This document shows, piece by piece, positions 1-11,171 of a stretch of DNA of 64,000 nucleotides. Below the pieces are notes generated by a model. It ran no database searches. It was given only the letters and a program-made list of their open reading frames with translations, and was not told the DNA's origin. Positions within the stretch are counted from its first letter, which is position 1. The number at the start of each line of letters is the position of its first letter. Made by a program: the position numbers and the translations under genes. Origin of the DNA: Verticillium longisporum (Eukaryota > Ascomycota > Sordariomycetes > Glomerellales > Plectosphaerellaceae); assembly GCA_019188255.1 (NCBI GenBank), contig JAETXT010000001.1, forward strand, positions 1,364,001 to 1,428,000, in the 5' to 3' direction.

Positions 1-928
1 AACAGCCGAGATCTCCTTCCACTGCTCCTGCGTGGGGTCAACACCGGTGGGGTTGTGGGCGCAGGCGTGGAAGAGGAAGACGGAGCCCTTGGGGGCGGCC
101 TTGATGTCGGCGATCATGCCCTCGAAATCGAGGCCGATGGTGTCGCGGTTGTAATAGCGGTACTGCTCAACCTGAAGGCCGGCGTCGGAGAAGACGGCCT
201 TGTGGTTGGCCCACGAGGGCGTGGGGATGTAGATCTTCTTCTCGCCAGGGAAGAAGCGCTTGAGGAATTCGGCGCCGATGCGCAGGGCGCCCGTGCCGGA
301 GATGGACTGAGTGATGGCGAGACGCGACAGGGCGGACGAGTCGGCACCGTAGGCGAGCTCGGCGGCGGCCTTGGTGAAGTCAGGCACACCAGTGATGCCG
401 GCGTACTCCTTGTTCAACTTGGCGTCGACAACCTTCTGCTCGGCAGTGCGCACCGAGGGGAGGACGTACGGCTTGCCCTTGTCGTCACGGTAGGCACCGA
501 CACCTGGTGTGGGTCTAGGTCAGCACGACGTGACGATTGGATATGACAGGCGATGGCAAAGAAGACATACCGAGGTTGATCTTCTTGTCGAACGTGTCGG
601 CCTTGAAGGCTTCGGTGATACCTGGGCAAGAACGTTAGCTGCGATGCATGTAGACTGAGGGCATCAATGACGTACCAAGAATGGCCTTTCGGAGGGAGGC
701 TCGGATCAGCTGGAAGTTCGATCTAAAAAGGCATTGGCAATTATTGACTTACATCCTGACGAACAATTAGCATCATGACATCTCCGAGAGACAAGCTTCA
801 AGTGTACTTACAGGAGGGCCCTGGGCAACGTTGGCCCAGGTCGAGCCGGCGCGGGCGACATTGAGCGGGAGGGCCGATGCGCGGCGCAGGCCGGCTTGCC
901 TGGTGGCGATTCGCAGAGAAGAGAGCAT
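1..928 (-). CDS. Aspartate aminotransferase, mitochondrial (5' part, cut by window edge)
   Basis: PLP-dependent transamination between aspartate/2-oxoglutarate and oxaloacetate/glutamate, expected in the mitochondrial matrix (malate-aspartate shuttle). The ATG at 928 opens MLSSLRIATRQAGLRR, an Arg/Ser-rich, acid-free presequence. The fold-type I aminotransferase N-terminus follows (INLGVGAYRDDKGKPY, then FHACAHNPTGVDPTQ). The PLP-lysine half lies beyond the left edge. Exons on the minus strand: 812-928, 753-755 (only GAT), 676-685, 571-621 and 503 to the edge. The splice sites are GT-AG and the frame is continuous through GPP-D-AILG-ITEAF. The 3-nt exon is needed to supply the Asp that I recall as conserved in this family. 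The gene is divergent from the cutinase at 2905. Family assignment is secure; the microexon model is inferred from frame and conservation. Confidence 0.93.
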
Positions 929-2904
929 TGTGATGGTGGAGGATCAAACGAACAAAGAGCGCTTGAAGGAGGGAAGGGAAGACTAGCAGAGAGGGTTTGG
1001 AGAGGGAGAAGATATTAAAAGTCAGGGACGACTTTCGAGATGGGTCTGACTCGAAGGGGGAAAGTATGGTAGTGGTCCCGGTCTCGACTGACTGTTTTGC
1101 TGGCGAGGCTTGCTAGCTGCTGGGCAGTCGGCACCTGCTGTATACCTAGGTACCTCTTAGGTAGGGACCTTCGTACATAGTACATAGTACATAGTAGTCA
1201 TACCGGCTGGGGAGACAGCTCTATGCGCCCGATTGCGGAAGGTGATTGGCACGCTTTTGAGAAAAAATACAGCGGGCCCCCAGCGACTGTGCACCTCGCG
1301 CGCGTCCTGCGCCCTGGCCCCAGGGTTACCAGTGGGTGGACCTGCGGAGAGCTGTCGAATGGCGTCACGTCTTACAATGGGGTCCCGGGGTTGGAATCCG
1401 CAAGCTCGGGATGTCACGTGCTGTTCGTGCTCGTGCTCGTGCTCGTGCTGCTCGGCTTGTGATTGAGGTTGCACGCGATGGGTCCGATGTCAATGGGAAT
1501 GACAGCTGTCCATGACTCCAGATTGACATGAGAGTCAGGAATCGAGTTCATCAACTTCGCCGGTGACTAGTTCTTGGCCTTTCTTCGAAGAAGTTACCTG
1601 CGATTGAAGGAGCTCAGTCATTCGGAGTTGTCAAGGCCGGGAACTCACGATCCTGGGACCATCCTGTTCCATCGCCTGCCTCTCCACGCCGATGACTCTA
1701 TCTCGACGTTCAAGCCCCAGGTCATCTCGGACAGGCTCGGAATTGACACCTCAATGTGACTGTGTCGCGCCGCTATTGCGTTCATCATGGAAGCCCGCCG
1801 ACTATGTGTATTGTACTGCTCAATTGGATATCGTGTCAACGTCTCGGCTGTTGGTAAAACCCAGCAGACAGAAAACCCAGCTGGGCATTGGGCTTTTCGT
1901 CCACAAGAAAATGTGCTAACATCGACGTTGAGTACCTATACAAAAGATATCCCTTGCCAAGGATCTGAGACAATATGTGTAGGACAGACGGTCCACGACC
2001 CCTGGCTATATCAATTGACAATGACCTTCACCTGCAGGCGTCCATTCAGTGCAATATTTTGGTTGATATGACAATGGCCTGTACAGGATGGCTCTATGTT
2101 TCTTTACCATCTCCTTCCTCTCAATTTTCAGTTTCCCAAATGATGATGTGCCGCAGCAAGACAACTATCTGGCGATGCCTGACTTCGTTGATAGCCAAAG
2201 TGACACACAGGTAACAGCGGCGAAAAGAAATGAAAGCGACGTGCCTCATGAGTCCATGTTCCGTCAATAAGAAAGTCAAGCCAAATCGACGTTTGACTTT
2301 GGTGGGAGCTCTGTCAAGGAACGCCTCTGATTGCATCTTTGAACCTGTCGCTCTCCTCCTAACCTGTTCGGGAGCAAGCCGAGATGCATCGCGCTCGTTT
2401 CCTCAGACGACAACCACATTTTGAAGAAGAAGAAAAGGCCCTTGGAAGAAAAATCCACTCAAAAAAATCATCTCTCTCATCAACTCAATCATAGATCTCA
2501 GCCATTTCCATAGTTTTGCCTTCGTCGGCGCAGGCATCACCACCCCCAGCATCGCCCGACGGAAAATGACCTTCAACCCCGCCCGTACAAACACCTCGCT
2601 GTCTTTCCCATCAGACTTCTGATCAAATGCTTCTGCTCTCGAACAGTTCACTCGAGCAGTTCGCCCGATATGGCTGGTGCGACTTGCTGGAGGTGTTTCG
2701 GACGTAAGGCGCATGGTCAAAGAAGTCAGTGCATCGCACCGATCCGAAACGACGGGGACCACGACAATACCCTCACCCCGAATCAGAACTCGGGTTCTCA
2801 CCACTTTTGCCAAAAAAAAAAAAAAAAAAAAGAAAACCACCCGAGTACAAATCTCGACATCACAATACTTGTAGGTCTGCGCGCCTCGTGGTGCCTGGTC
2901 GACC
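929..2904. other. Intergenic, divergent promoter region of aminotransferase and cutinase
   Basis: I see no convincing gene; the open frames are short and shadow-like. It holds a TAGGTACC-type palindromic cluster around 1143-1167, a hexanucleotide CGTGCT microsatellite around 1425-1450, and an A homopolymer of about 22 bases at 2811-2832 just upstream of the cutinase. Confidence 0.6.
1425..1450. repeat. Hexanucleotide microsatellite (CGTGCT)n
   Basis: About four tandem CGTGCT units, read directly. They lie in the aminotransferase/cutinase intergenic region. No coding role is visible. Confidence 0.8.
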
Positions 2905-3754
2905 ATGCGAATCTTTGTTCTCCTGGCGACAGCGACCCTCGCACTCGCCAGGTCTCCATCTCTCACCCCTCGCGCCGTCGAGACGGGCGAATTCGACGCC
3001 GAAAGCCTCGCAAGGCTGGAGACGCTCAACCAGGTCAACGTCAGCGATCCAGCTATCGCGGCCTCCATCGTCAGCAACGAGCTCACGCTGGGCGGCTGCC
3101 GGGATGTCATTTTCGTCTTCGCCCGCGGCACGTCAGAGCAGGGCAACATGGTGCAGACCTTCTTCATCCCCGGTCGTCCTTCGTCGCCATGAAGTTCTCC
3201 CACTGACTAGATATAGGGCACACTGGTTGGGCCGCCCCTGTCAAGTGGCCTTAAGTCCATATACGGCGACTCCCGCGTAGCGACAGAAGGCGTCAACTAC
3301 GCTGCCATTCCTGCGCCCAATTTCCTACCCGGCGGCACGGACGGGCCCAGCATAGCAGCCATGAGCAGCATCCTCCTCGGTGCGGCGATGAATTGTCCCG
3401 CCTCCAAGGTCGTCGTCGGCGGCTACAGGTGAGCCCTCCTCCTTGTTCCCAGTTCCGTTCGTTCTTGGCCAACAGTATCAAAGCCAAGGCGCAGCGGTCG
3501 CGCACAGGTCCATAGAAAGCCTCCCGCCCGTGGCCAAGAACCAGATAGTTGGTGTCTTAACGGTTGGCGACACCCAGAAGACGCAGGACGGGAGTCGTAT
3601 ATTCAACTTTCCGCCTGACAGAGTGTCGTTTCTGTGCAATCCGGGAGATGTCATTTGCGATGGGCAGCTGGTAGTGCTGGCCCCGCACCTGGACTATACA
3701 CGCCGTGCTGGCGAGGGCGTCGGGTTTCTGGCATCGAAGATCGGTATATTGTAG
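2905..3754 (+). CDS. Cutinase, secreted (CE5 family)
   Basis: Extracellular serine esterase that hydrolyses cutin and related aliphatic polyesters. Three exons, 2905-3150, 3217-3428 and 3484-3754, give 242 residues, close to the usual size. The first 16 or so residues form a signal peptide (MRIFVLLATATLALAR). The family core follows: GCRDVIFVFARGTSEQGN near 64-81, GGYSQGAA with the nucleophile Ser near 153, and CNPGDVIC then APHLDY carrying the catalytic Asp near 208 and His near 221. The four Cys expected for two disulfides are present. Intron 2 splits the catalytic Ser codon. Intron 1 begins with GTGCAG, an uncommon but legal donor, and has a CTGAC branch motif. A class 3 lipase, a GH3 enzyme and a carboxypeptidase lie within 20 kb, but not as an obvious co-regulated cluster. 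Confidence 0.95.
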
Positions 3755-4416
3755 CGAGGAAACGATGGGGACGGCTGGCAGTGTTTCGTCGCCCGTGTGC
3801 TTTTTGCAACTCCATTGTGGGAGTATTCACTACAAGGGTAGGTTGCCTCGTCAGCCACAGGGCTATGGTCCATTGAATAGTCTCGATAACTCTTAGAATG
3901 GGTTCCTTGCAACCGACCTGCTCTTTTGGTCTTCCTGATGTTGTTTGAAGAGAACGACTGCTATGTCCCTCATCTAGAGCACCACCGTCCAACCTTTCGA
4001 GTCGTTCGGGTGAGCACCATGACTTGTCCTGCTATTGCACGGGCTCCTTACAACTAAACCGTCTTCCATGTTTCTTGCGCCACTGAGTTCGTTGGCAGCG
4101 CTCATCAAATGAGCAGTGTAAGTTAACTTGCAACCACTGCGCAAGGCCCATTGACCAGGTTCGGATTCAAGAGGCCCAGACCACACATCGGCACATTCAC
4201 CGGCAACCTGCCTTCTGTGGCCAAAGGGAAAGCACAGAGTTTTCCCCATCTGACTGGAAACCAGCAGTAGTGCCATTCACTAAGGGGGGTTGCTGCATCA
4301 GTCCCTTCAGCATAACAAATAAGTTCGTCTTCAGCCTCACGCCAGCTGACAGCCCCTCAAAGTGAGCCAAACGAAAGGAGAACACACGGATAGCGCCAGC
4401 CATATCACCACCATAC
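3755..4416. other. Intergenic, no gene seen
   Basis: Downstream of the cutinase stop. Only short overlapping open frames on both strands; no repeat or RNA gene recognised. Confidence 0.5.
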
Positions 4417-4812
4417 ATGTACATCGCCATGGGTGCGATTCTATGGCAATCATGGGCGACTCTTGCCTTCTGCATCGTTGCGGCGCGGCTTCTTGCCCGG
4501 ATGTTCACGCCAGCGGATCAAGAGGATCGTGAAAGTATTTTGCCAGCTCGCTTCCACGAACGAATCAGAGGCGTCCCAAACATTCGGGAATGGCGTATTG
4601 AAAATCCTGCATCAACGCCGACGAACGTCGGACGCTTTGAAGAAGACCCGGAGCCGATATCCGTTTCGGAAGGAGACCCGGACGATGAGGTCGTGTCCCA
4701 ACCGCGGCATGACGAAAACAGATCGGAGTCTCCGGATGATGCTACGAAGGCAAAGGCGTATTCGCATGCCGTGGGCCCAATTCCGCGGATCGTGGTTGAG
4801 TCGTACAGCTGA
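4417..4812 (+). CDS. Hypothetical small protein with one membrane segment (doubtful)
   Basis: A 131-codon frame with an ATG start. Residues about 4-28 (GAILWQSWATLAFCIVAARLL) are hydrophobic enough for one transmembrane helix or signal anchor. The rest is acidic and polar, with Glu/Asp/Ser/Pro-rich stretches typical of disordered tails. I recognise no family. It could be a single-exon gene, one exon of a larger model, or a chance open frame; an overlapping antisense frame (4612-5055) is of similar length. The arrangement of one helix plus an acidic tail is the only argument for keeping it. Confidence 0.3.
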   Translation: MYIAMGAILWQSWATLAFCIVAARLLARMFTPADQEDRESILPARFHERIRGVPNIREWRIENPASTPTNVGRFEEDPEPISVSEGDPDDEVVSQPRHDENRSESPDDATKAKAYSHAVGPIPRIVVESYS

Positions 4813-7800
4813 GCTTCGCAACGTCAGTCCGACTCGCGTCAAAAGCTTAAGATGCCGTCTGAGCGCAGAGCTAGAGGGATGAAGCGGAAAGGTACCGAGA
4901 TCAATAAGCTGTGTCATCACGGCAGCACAGGGCAGAACCAGGACTAACAACTTTTTGACCAGAGGACCACAATGAAAACCTGTGCGAGCGGCGGTCTCGA
5001 ACGGTTGCTCCGACGAGCCAGAGACCAACGAGTCAAGTAGAGCGCAAAACCCCACACCATCAAAGCGGTGACAAGGGACAGCGTCCGTTTAGTGTCCGTC
5101 ATGGTTTTCAACACAGACTGCGCTATTGACGCTGGCGCATCTCTGGGCCTGGCTGGAGGTGACGGTCCACGCTGTACTGAGCTTTATCCCCGGACAGGGC
5201 GGCGACGGCCGCTTGCTGACTGAGCGTCGCGTGGCCGCTTATGCAGGGGCTAGCAGGATTTCCCGGGACGACCGATACCTGTGTCATCCAGCCGCGCGGG
5301 ACAGCATTTGTCCTCCGACCGCCGTTTGTCTTGAATGGTGATACAGAGCGGAGGGGAGCCTGGGGATTGGGACCATGACCTCAGAGCACAGGAAGGAATC
5401 GGACCCCGGATCGTTTGGTCCAAGTCCCAGAGAGCTTAGGGAGTATGGTGGTGCAGCACGGGGAGGGTGGCGCCATGAGCCTAGAGCATTTGCTAACCCA
5501 ATAAGTTGTTTTGTTTGCTGGTCATGCATCGTGACGGGCGGCTGAGTTGTGAAGGTTGGTTGCGTTGACAACGCCACATGCAAGATGGTGGTCACGCTCG
5601 GACGTCTTACGAAAGAAAGGACGCAACGGGACGTGACGATTCCGTGCGGGGGAAGGAATCCTCGACGGGGGACAGTTGTGAAAGGGAGCTAAACAGCGAG
5701 ATCCCGGGCACATAAGATGCGATACGGGAGCTGCCACACGTCCTGGCCATGGCCATGATTCCGGTCCTGGTCAAGCGAAGCCTGCCGTGCCTATATCAGA
5801 GACGGGACAAGACACCATTGACGATCACCGTTTCGTGGCGCCGAGCAATCCGAGGTGGGATCGCGACGCTGGGTGATGAGAGGGGGCTGGACTCACAGAC
5901 GCTGAGAACGCTGGACTCAAGATCGGGTGGAGGTGTTACAAAATGGGCCAGCCTTAGCTGCAGCGACTTGCATCAGCAGCGATTGCTGTGACGGCGAACA
6001 GGACCAGACCAGAGAGCCATCCACGCTACCGAGTTTTCCATGCAGGTACGAGTTCGTGGTCGGCGTGGCATGCGTGGCTTGCACTGCATGTCGCTCGGCT
6101 ACGCACCGTAGTGCGAACCAGCAGAGGAATGCTAACAGCAATGAACAGGGCAGCGTCGCATAGAAGTTGGGACGCCGGCGGTTTAGCAGATAAAGGCCAC
6201 CCGTGGTTATCCCTGCTCCTGACATTTGTCTGTGAGATTGGCGATGTTTCCACCCGCAACGCCTTGACCACAGTCAGCGCCAAACCCCGAAGACTTGTGC
6301 CGGCCTTCTCGTTTTCCCTCCTAGACCCCGTGCTAGAGACAACGGATGTCGATCACAGAACGGGCATGATCCCTCGGGGATTTTAAGGCCGAAGATGGTC
6401 GACAATGACATTACAGGAGTCATGGTGCGCCACAGTCGCTTGTGATTGTTGGAAATGCACCTGACTTTGGCCGACGAAAGGGGAAGTTGGAAAGGCGCAA
6501 GCCAGCCACAATGATTAACCGACTGCCGGACTGGTGTAAGGAATCAATTCCAGCACCCCTTCATCGCAAGGCTCGCCCACGGGACGGCTGCGCGTCTGCA
6601 CATGACCTCTGCCATTTTGTCCGAAGGGTACACTGGGCCAGGGGTTCAGGAGCCAGGTGCAGCCAGGAGGAGGGGTCTAGCTCAGGAGAGATATTGATCC
6701 TGCAGATGGTGTGGTCACCATGCGTCTGGCTACCCACTGAGATGCAGCAGCATGCCTGAATTACCCCTTGAGTTCGTCCACGGAGCGAGAGTCATGCCGC
6801 CGAGGCAATTGTCGTCGATAGTGGTTGTGCCTTTGGTCCTGCTCTTGTGGTGCGGTCGCAGGACAGGGGTCGATTGGTCCCTGGTGGTCCGTCGACGGGC
6901 TGGCGAGGCTCTGGTGCGGTGCTGTGGGCACACGATGCGAGGATTCGGAGCTTCTGCGGTTACACCCGGCCAGTGTTCGATGCCCGCAGCTGATTGTGAG
7001 GCGATGGGCGCAAGGCACATGGCATGGAGGCGCTCCAACAGAGACAATGGGCGGCGAGGATGGCAACGACAGCCAGCGAAATCTGCGTCATTGAAGCCGG
7101 TGAAGAAGAAGAAGCATGGCTGGATGTTGGATGGATGGGGATGGGGAAGGGAGGCGGGCTCTGTGGCGGTCTGAAACTGTGTTACCCAGAATACGCACCT
7201 AGGTACCCAAGGTACCTAAGGTATGGTGAGCAAGGCATTTCGAGAGCGGACGGCAGGGTGGAGGAGGGGGAAAGGGGAGAGAGGGGGAGCCACAAGCAGA
7301 TGGCGTGCAAGGTGATCTCAAACAAGACAAAGAGAGACGCTCGGAGACGCAGGTGAGCTGGAGAGGCAAGTCTGACAGAAGCAACATCAAGACAGCGGTG
7401 AAGATGGAGAGATGTGACAAATGTTTCCCATTCGCCTGGCACGCTGTGAACTGTGCGCTGTGAGCTGTGTGAGCTGTGAGCTGTGTGAGCTGTGCCGCCG
7501 CCTCCCGATCCACCGCGGCTTCTGGCTGAAGATGGCAGCAGCAATGGACCTAGGGAACCTACCTACCGGAAGGTAAGGTAGGTGCCTAGGCAAGTTCCTG
7601 CCTGGTAATAATAAGCAAGTTCCACGAAATGGAAATTCGACTCGTAGCTGCCACCTGCTAGTCCGCCACTTGTGTCCATCCGTGGACGGTCCTTCTCTGC
7701 TTGCAGGAAAAGCGGGCAATAGCGATCGGGCACAGTGGATCTCGCGGTGCCTGAATACAGGGGCCCCCCGGAAGCACTTTCCCCCAAGACCCCCAATTCA

Positions 7801-8472
7801 ACCAAATGCGGGCAAGTGTGCTGGAGTATCAAGAGGCAACAGCCGGGGGGCTAGTCGTGACTTCTGGCTTCGCAATCAAATCAAAAAGAACAATAATACC
7901 AATCCGACACTGCAAGCAGAGGGAAGAGGTACCTGAGGTAAGGTACTTCATTAGCCCGGCGACTTTAACGAACACTCGGCCGACCTGGCCGCTCCTCACA
8001 TTTCCTTCCCTCCCCGTCGTCTCTTTGGTAGACAACTTCGTCCCCATCATCCACCTTGTTGTCGTCGGCCTCTCTCTTCCGCACTGCCAACCTCGACATC
8101 TGCTACTGCAGCCCGCATCCAGCAGCGCGCCTCGTCCCCCCCTCCACACGACGTCAAGCCCATCGAACCACACACAACCCCCCTCACTGGGCCTTTGTCG
8201 CCGCCCGCCACCCTTGCTGCTCGCTCGTCCGCACACTCGAGAAGCCCCGGAGGCTGTCGAGTTTCTCTTCGCCACTTTCGCTCCCTTGGTCTGTTCATAC
8301 ATAGCCAATCAGCCCGACGGTTGCTTTTGTTCGCTGTCTGCGGAATTCCTCAGCATTCAGAATGCCGATTTAATCTTAATTTGCGATCCTTGAACCCCCT
8401 TCCTCACGACGACTCCTTTTCGCCCTCCACCACCACGACGACGACCTCCCGGGACTTCAAAATTCGATCAAC
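4813..8472. other. Long intergenic and leader region, no gene seen
   Basis: About 3.7 kb with no supported coding region; the frames of 80-195 codons are compositionally shadow-like and match nothing I know. It holds ACCTAGG/GGTACC-type palindromes near 7195-7225, 7550-7590 and 7927-7945, and an imperfect GAGCTGTG tandem array near 7443-7495. The last 400 bases before 8473 are pyrimidine-rich, as expected for the leader of the downstream gene. Confidence 0.5.
7443..7495. repeat. Imperfect tandem repeat, unit about GAGCTGTGT/A
   Basis: The units GAGCTGTGT and GAGCTGTGA alternate, with degenerate copies at the left end. Read directly. Non-coding. Confidence 0.7.
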
Positions 8473-10409
8473 ATGGATTCCTGCGAGGGAGTCCTGTTGA
8501 TTCCTCCCGAGAGAGGTCAAATTCTCGGTCGTGCAGTCTGGAAGGTGTGTTGAACCCTGCCCAGTCTCTCTCTCTCTCCCTCCCTTGGAAGTGCCCTGCT
8601 AACCGAGTCCTCACAGCCGCGATATGTCGTCGTAGGCCGCCGCAACGCCCATAAGCAAGACAAACTCGAACAACAGCCCAGTCCGAGCCTCGCGCAGGTC
8701 ATGACGACCAGTCGCATTACCAATTCCCCTCCTCCTCCTCCTCGAAAACCCTCTCTAAGCCACTGCCCACCGAGGATCCTTGCATATCTGTTTACAAGTC
8801 CAAGGTAAGGCTCACGGCATCGGAGTACTCGGGCCATAACCTAAGTTCTCCAAACTTGCAGGATGACTGGGAGCCCACCCACCAGTACCCTATCAGCGCC
8901 GTTGTCGATTGCCAAGTGCAAATGGTCGCACATCGCAAACAGGGACCGGTGCTTCCCACCCTCGTTATCACGATCAACGATAAGGAGCGAAAACGCCGTT
9001 CTAGCAGAGCTGGAGGCCTAATCTCAAGCAAAGAGCCCAGTGCCACAACACTCTGGTTCAGAACCCCTCCAGACGACCACCACATTAGTTTGCATGAGTG
9101 GGCTCGCTTCATCTTGATGAAGAAGACAGCTCCCATGAGTCCAGACAGCCCGGCGTCGCCGTCTTTTATCAACCCGTTCCCGCAGCGTGCCCACACGAAC
9201 GAGTATTACCCGCGACCGTCAAGCGGCAATGCCAATTCCCGATCTGCTCTTCTGCACAAAAACTCGACTCAACACTCGGGTCGCGAGCGTCCTGTAACTT
9301 TCAGCTCAGAGTCTCCCAGCCTGCGTTCCAAGCGAAGTGATATATCGTCTCCTTCGAGTGCCTCACACCCTGCGCACATGGGCTATGCCATGCCCGATCT
9401 CAACAAATACACGACCGTCCTCCCAACTGACATTCCATCCCCAGTGGCCACTGTGGGCGAGTATCAGCAAGGCGAGCTGATTGAGGGTTGGACCGCTGCG
9501 CAGGGACGATCTTCGACCGTCAGCTCACCAATCCGAGGTCGAGGAAGTGTTAGCTCTCAGGCCTTACACCCCGCAGCTATCAACTCTAGCTCGCCACCCG
9601 CAGCACGAGAGACAATCCTCGACCGAGCTTTCCAGCTTCGCTGCATCCCCGGCTCGGAACGGGAGGTGCCCGGAGAGGAGAAACTAACCTCACTGGCTCG
9701 CTTTGATGCTCTGATGCGCGAGGCAGACGAAAAGCGTCAGCAGATAGAGAAGCGAAAGGAGACGGAGCGAGCAGCCTTACAAAGTGCCTGGGATGTCGAT
9801 GACAGCTCTTCGGCTGAGGAGGACGACGACGAAGACTCGTCGTCGGACGAATATGCTCACGAAGCTGACGGAAACCGCCAAACACTCATCCCACCCAATG
9901 CGCAGCGGGCTCTAAACTATCTCGCAGGCCCGCCGCGTCAGCAGCGCACCTCTTCGCAATCACTGGCGCATCAGCAGCAGCAGTCGGCCTTTCAGTCACC
10001 CACCACAAGAAGCACTACGAACCACGAAACACCTCTGCAGGCCCCATCCAGGCCCCATACCGCCCACTCGAAGCTCCGCCCTAGCGTCGCGCAAAGAACA
10101 CACAGTCAACCCCAGCTGGTACCACAGGGCAGACTGGACGTCCCAATGCCATCATCCGGTAAGACTTCCGAAGATGGAGGCTCACGGCCGAACCAGGAGA
10201 AGCGCCAGTCCACTTCGAGTGCCAAGCGGCTGAGCTTCACCGAGTTTACCAAGCGCCTCTCCAGCACCAGCAGCTTACTCTTAGTCCAGACGAACGTGAG
10301 CGGCGGGAGCAGTCGCGAGAGCATCGAGTTCGACCGAAATCCATCACCAGCACCGAGGGGTACTTTAAACGCTAGAGGCCCCCCCGCGCCCGCGGGACAT
10401 GGACCGTGA
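8473..10409 (+). CDS. PH-domain protein, fungal
   Basis: The N-terminus (MDSCEGVLLIPPERGQILGR, then AVWKPRYVVVG) and the later VYKSKDDWEPTHQY and DCQVQMVAHRKQGPVLPTLV look like one pleckstrin-homology-like fold of a fungal protein family. Such domains bind phosphoinositides or proteins. The last 400 residues are Ser/Pro/Gln-rich and probably disordered, with a charged coiled stretch (MREADEKRQQIEKRKETER) and an Asp/Glu/Ser acidic patch. Exons: 8473-8544, 8617-8697, 8760-8804 and 8862-10409 (581 residues). The first and last introns are clear. The middle one (8698-8759, 62 bp, donor GTCATG) is inferred, because the frame must change between PRYVVVG and the PTEDPCISVYKSK exon; a local base error is the alternative. 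The biological role is unknown. Confidence 0.78.
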
Positions 10410-11171
10410 GGAATGGGAGAAGCGATGTGGCTGGCGAGCCGGGGTTGGCTTTACCGAAGGCGGCTTCTTGTGAGCTTGTCTGCAACAATCTCCAAGATCG
10501 ACGACGAAGACTTTTTGACTCATCGGATGACGATACTTGCTATTTTCCGAAAAACTCACCCGGCTGGGCCCATGAACGCTCAGCCAAGGCGTTCCATGTA
10601 CGACTGATTCGATCTGATACCACGGCTTTCAATACGTAACGACTCATGATGGGAGCCATAATAGAGAGTGGCTTTGGCGTTGATGACCTTTTTCCCCCAG
10701 CGAGAAGGAGGCTATTTTACTTGCTTGCGAACGAATGAGGCGGCAAAGGTTTTTTTGAATGCATACATATGGACTAGCGACGCGGCGAGGGGGAGATGAG
10801 GGCGCTGCCCATCATCAGGATAGATGCCTGTTTTTGGTGTAGACCAACAATGAACCGACATGATGCATACTTGACCACCTTGAATACTTCGCCATGCTTG
10901 CTGCTTGTACGAACTACGTGTAGTCTGTCCGCTCATCGCGTAAATCTGTGCGTCCCATTTGCCATGCTGAACAAAGCCTATCTATCGATGGTTCACTAGC
11001 TACACTATTGCGACGGCCATGAGCAATAACGCGCCTCTGTTTAAAGCGCCACCTGGCCGTCGCCCCTGGCCGTCAGTCATCCAGCTGGCATGTTCGAGCT
11101 GAAGCCTGTTACTTCCATATGTGTATGTCCCCCTTTCCAAACACTTCTGTTATGAACCTTACCCCCGTCTC
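10410..11171. other. Convergent 3' region between PH protein and carboxypeptidase
   Basis: About 760 bp holding the two 3' untranslated regions. No gene or repeat recognised. Confidence 0.5.
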
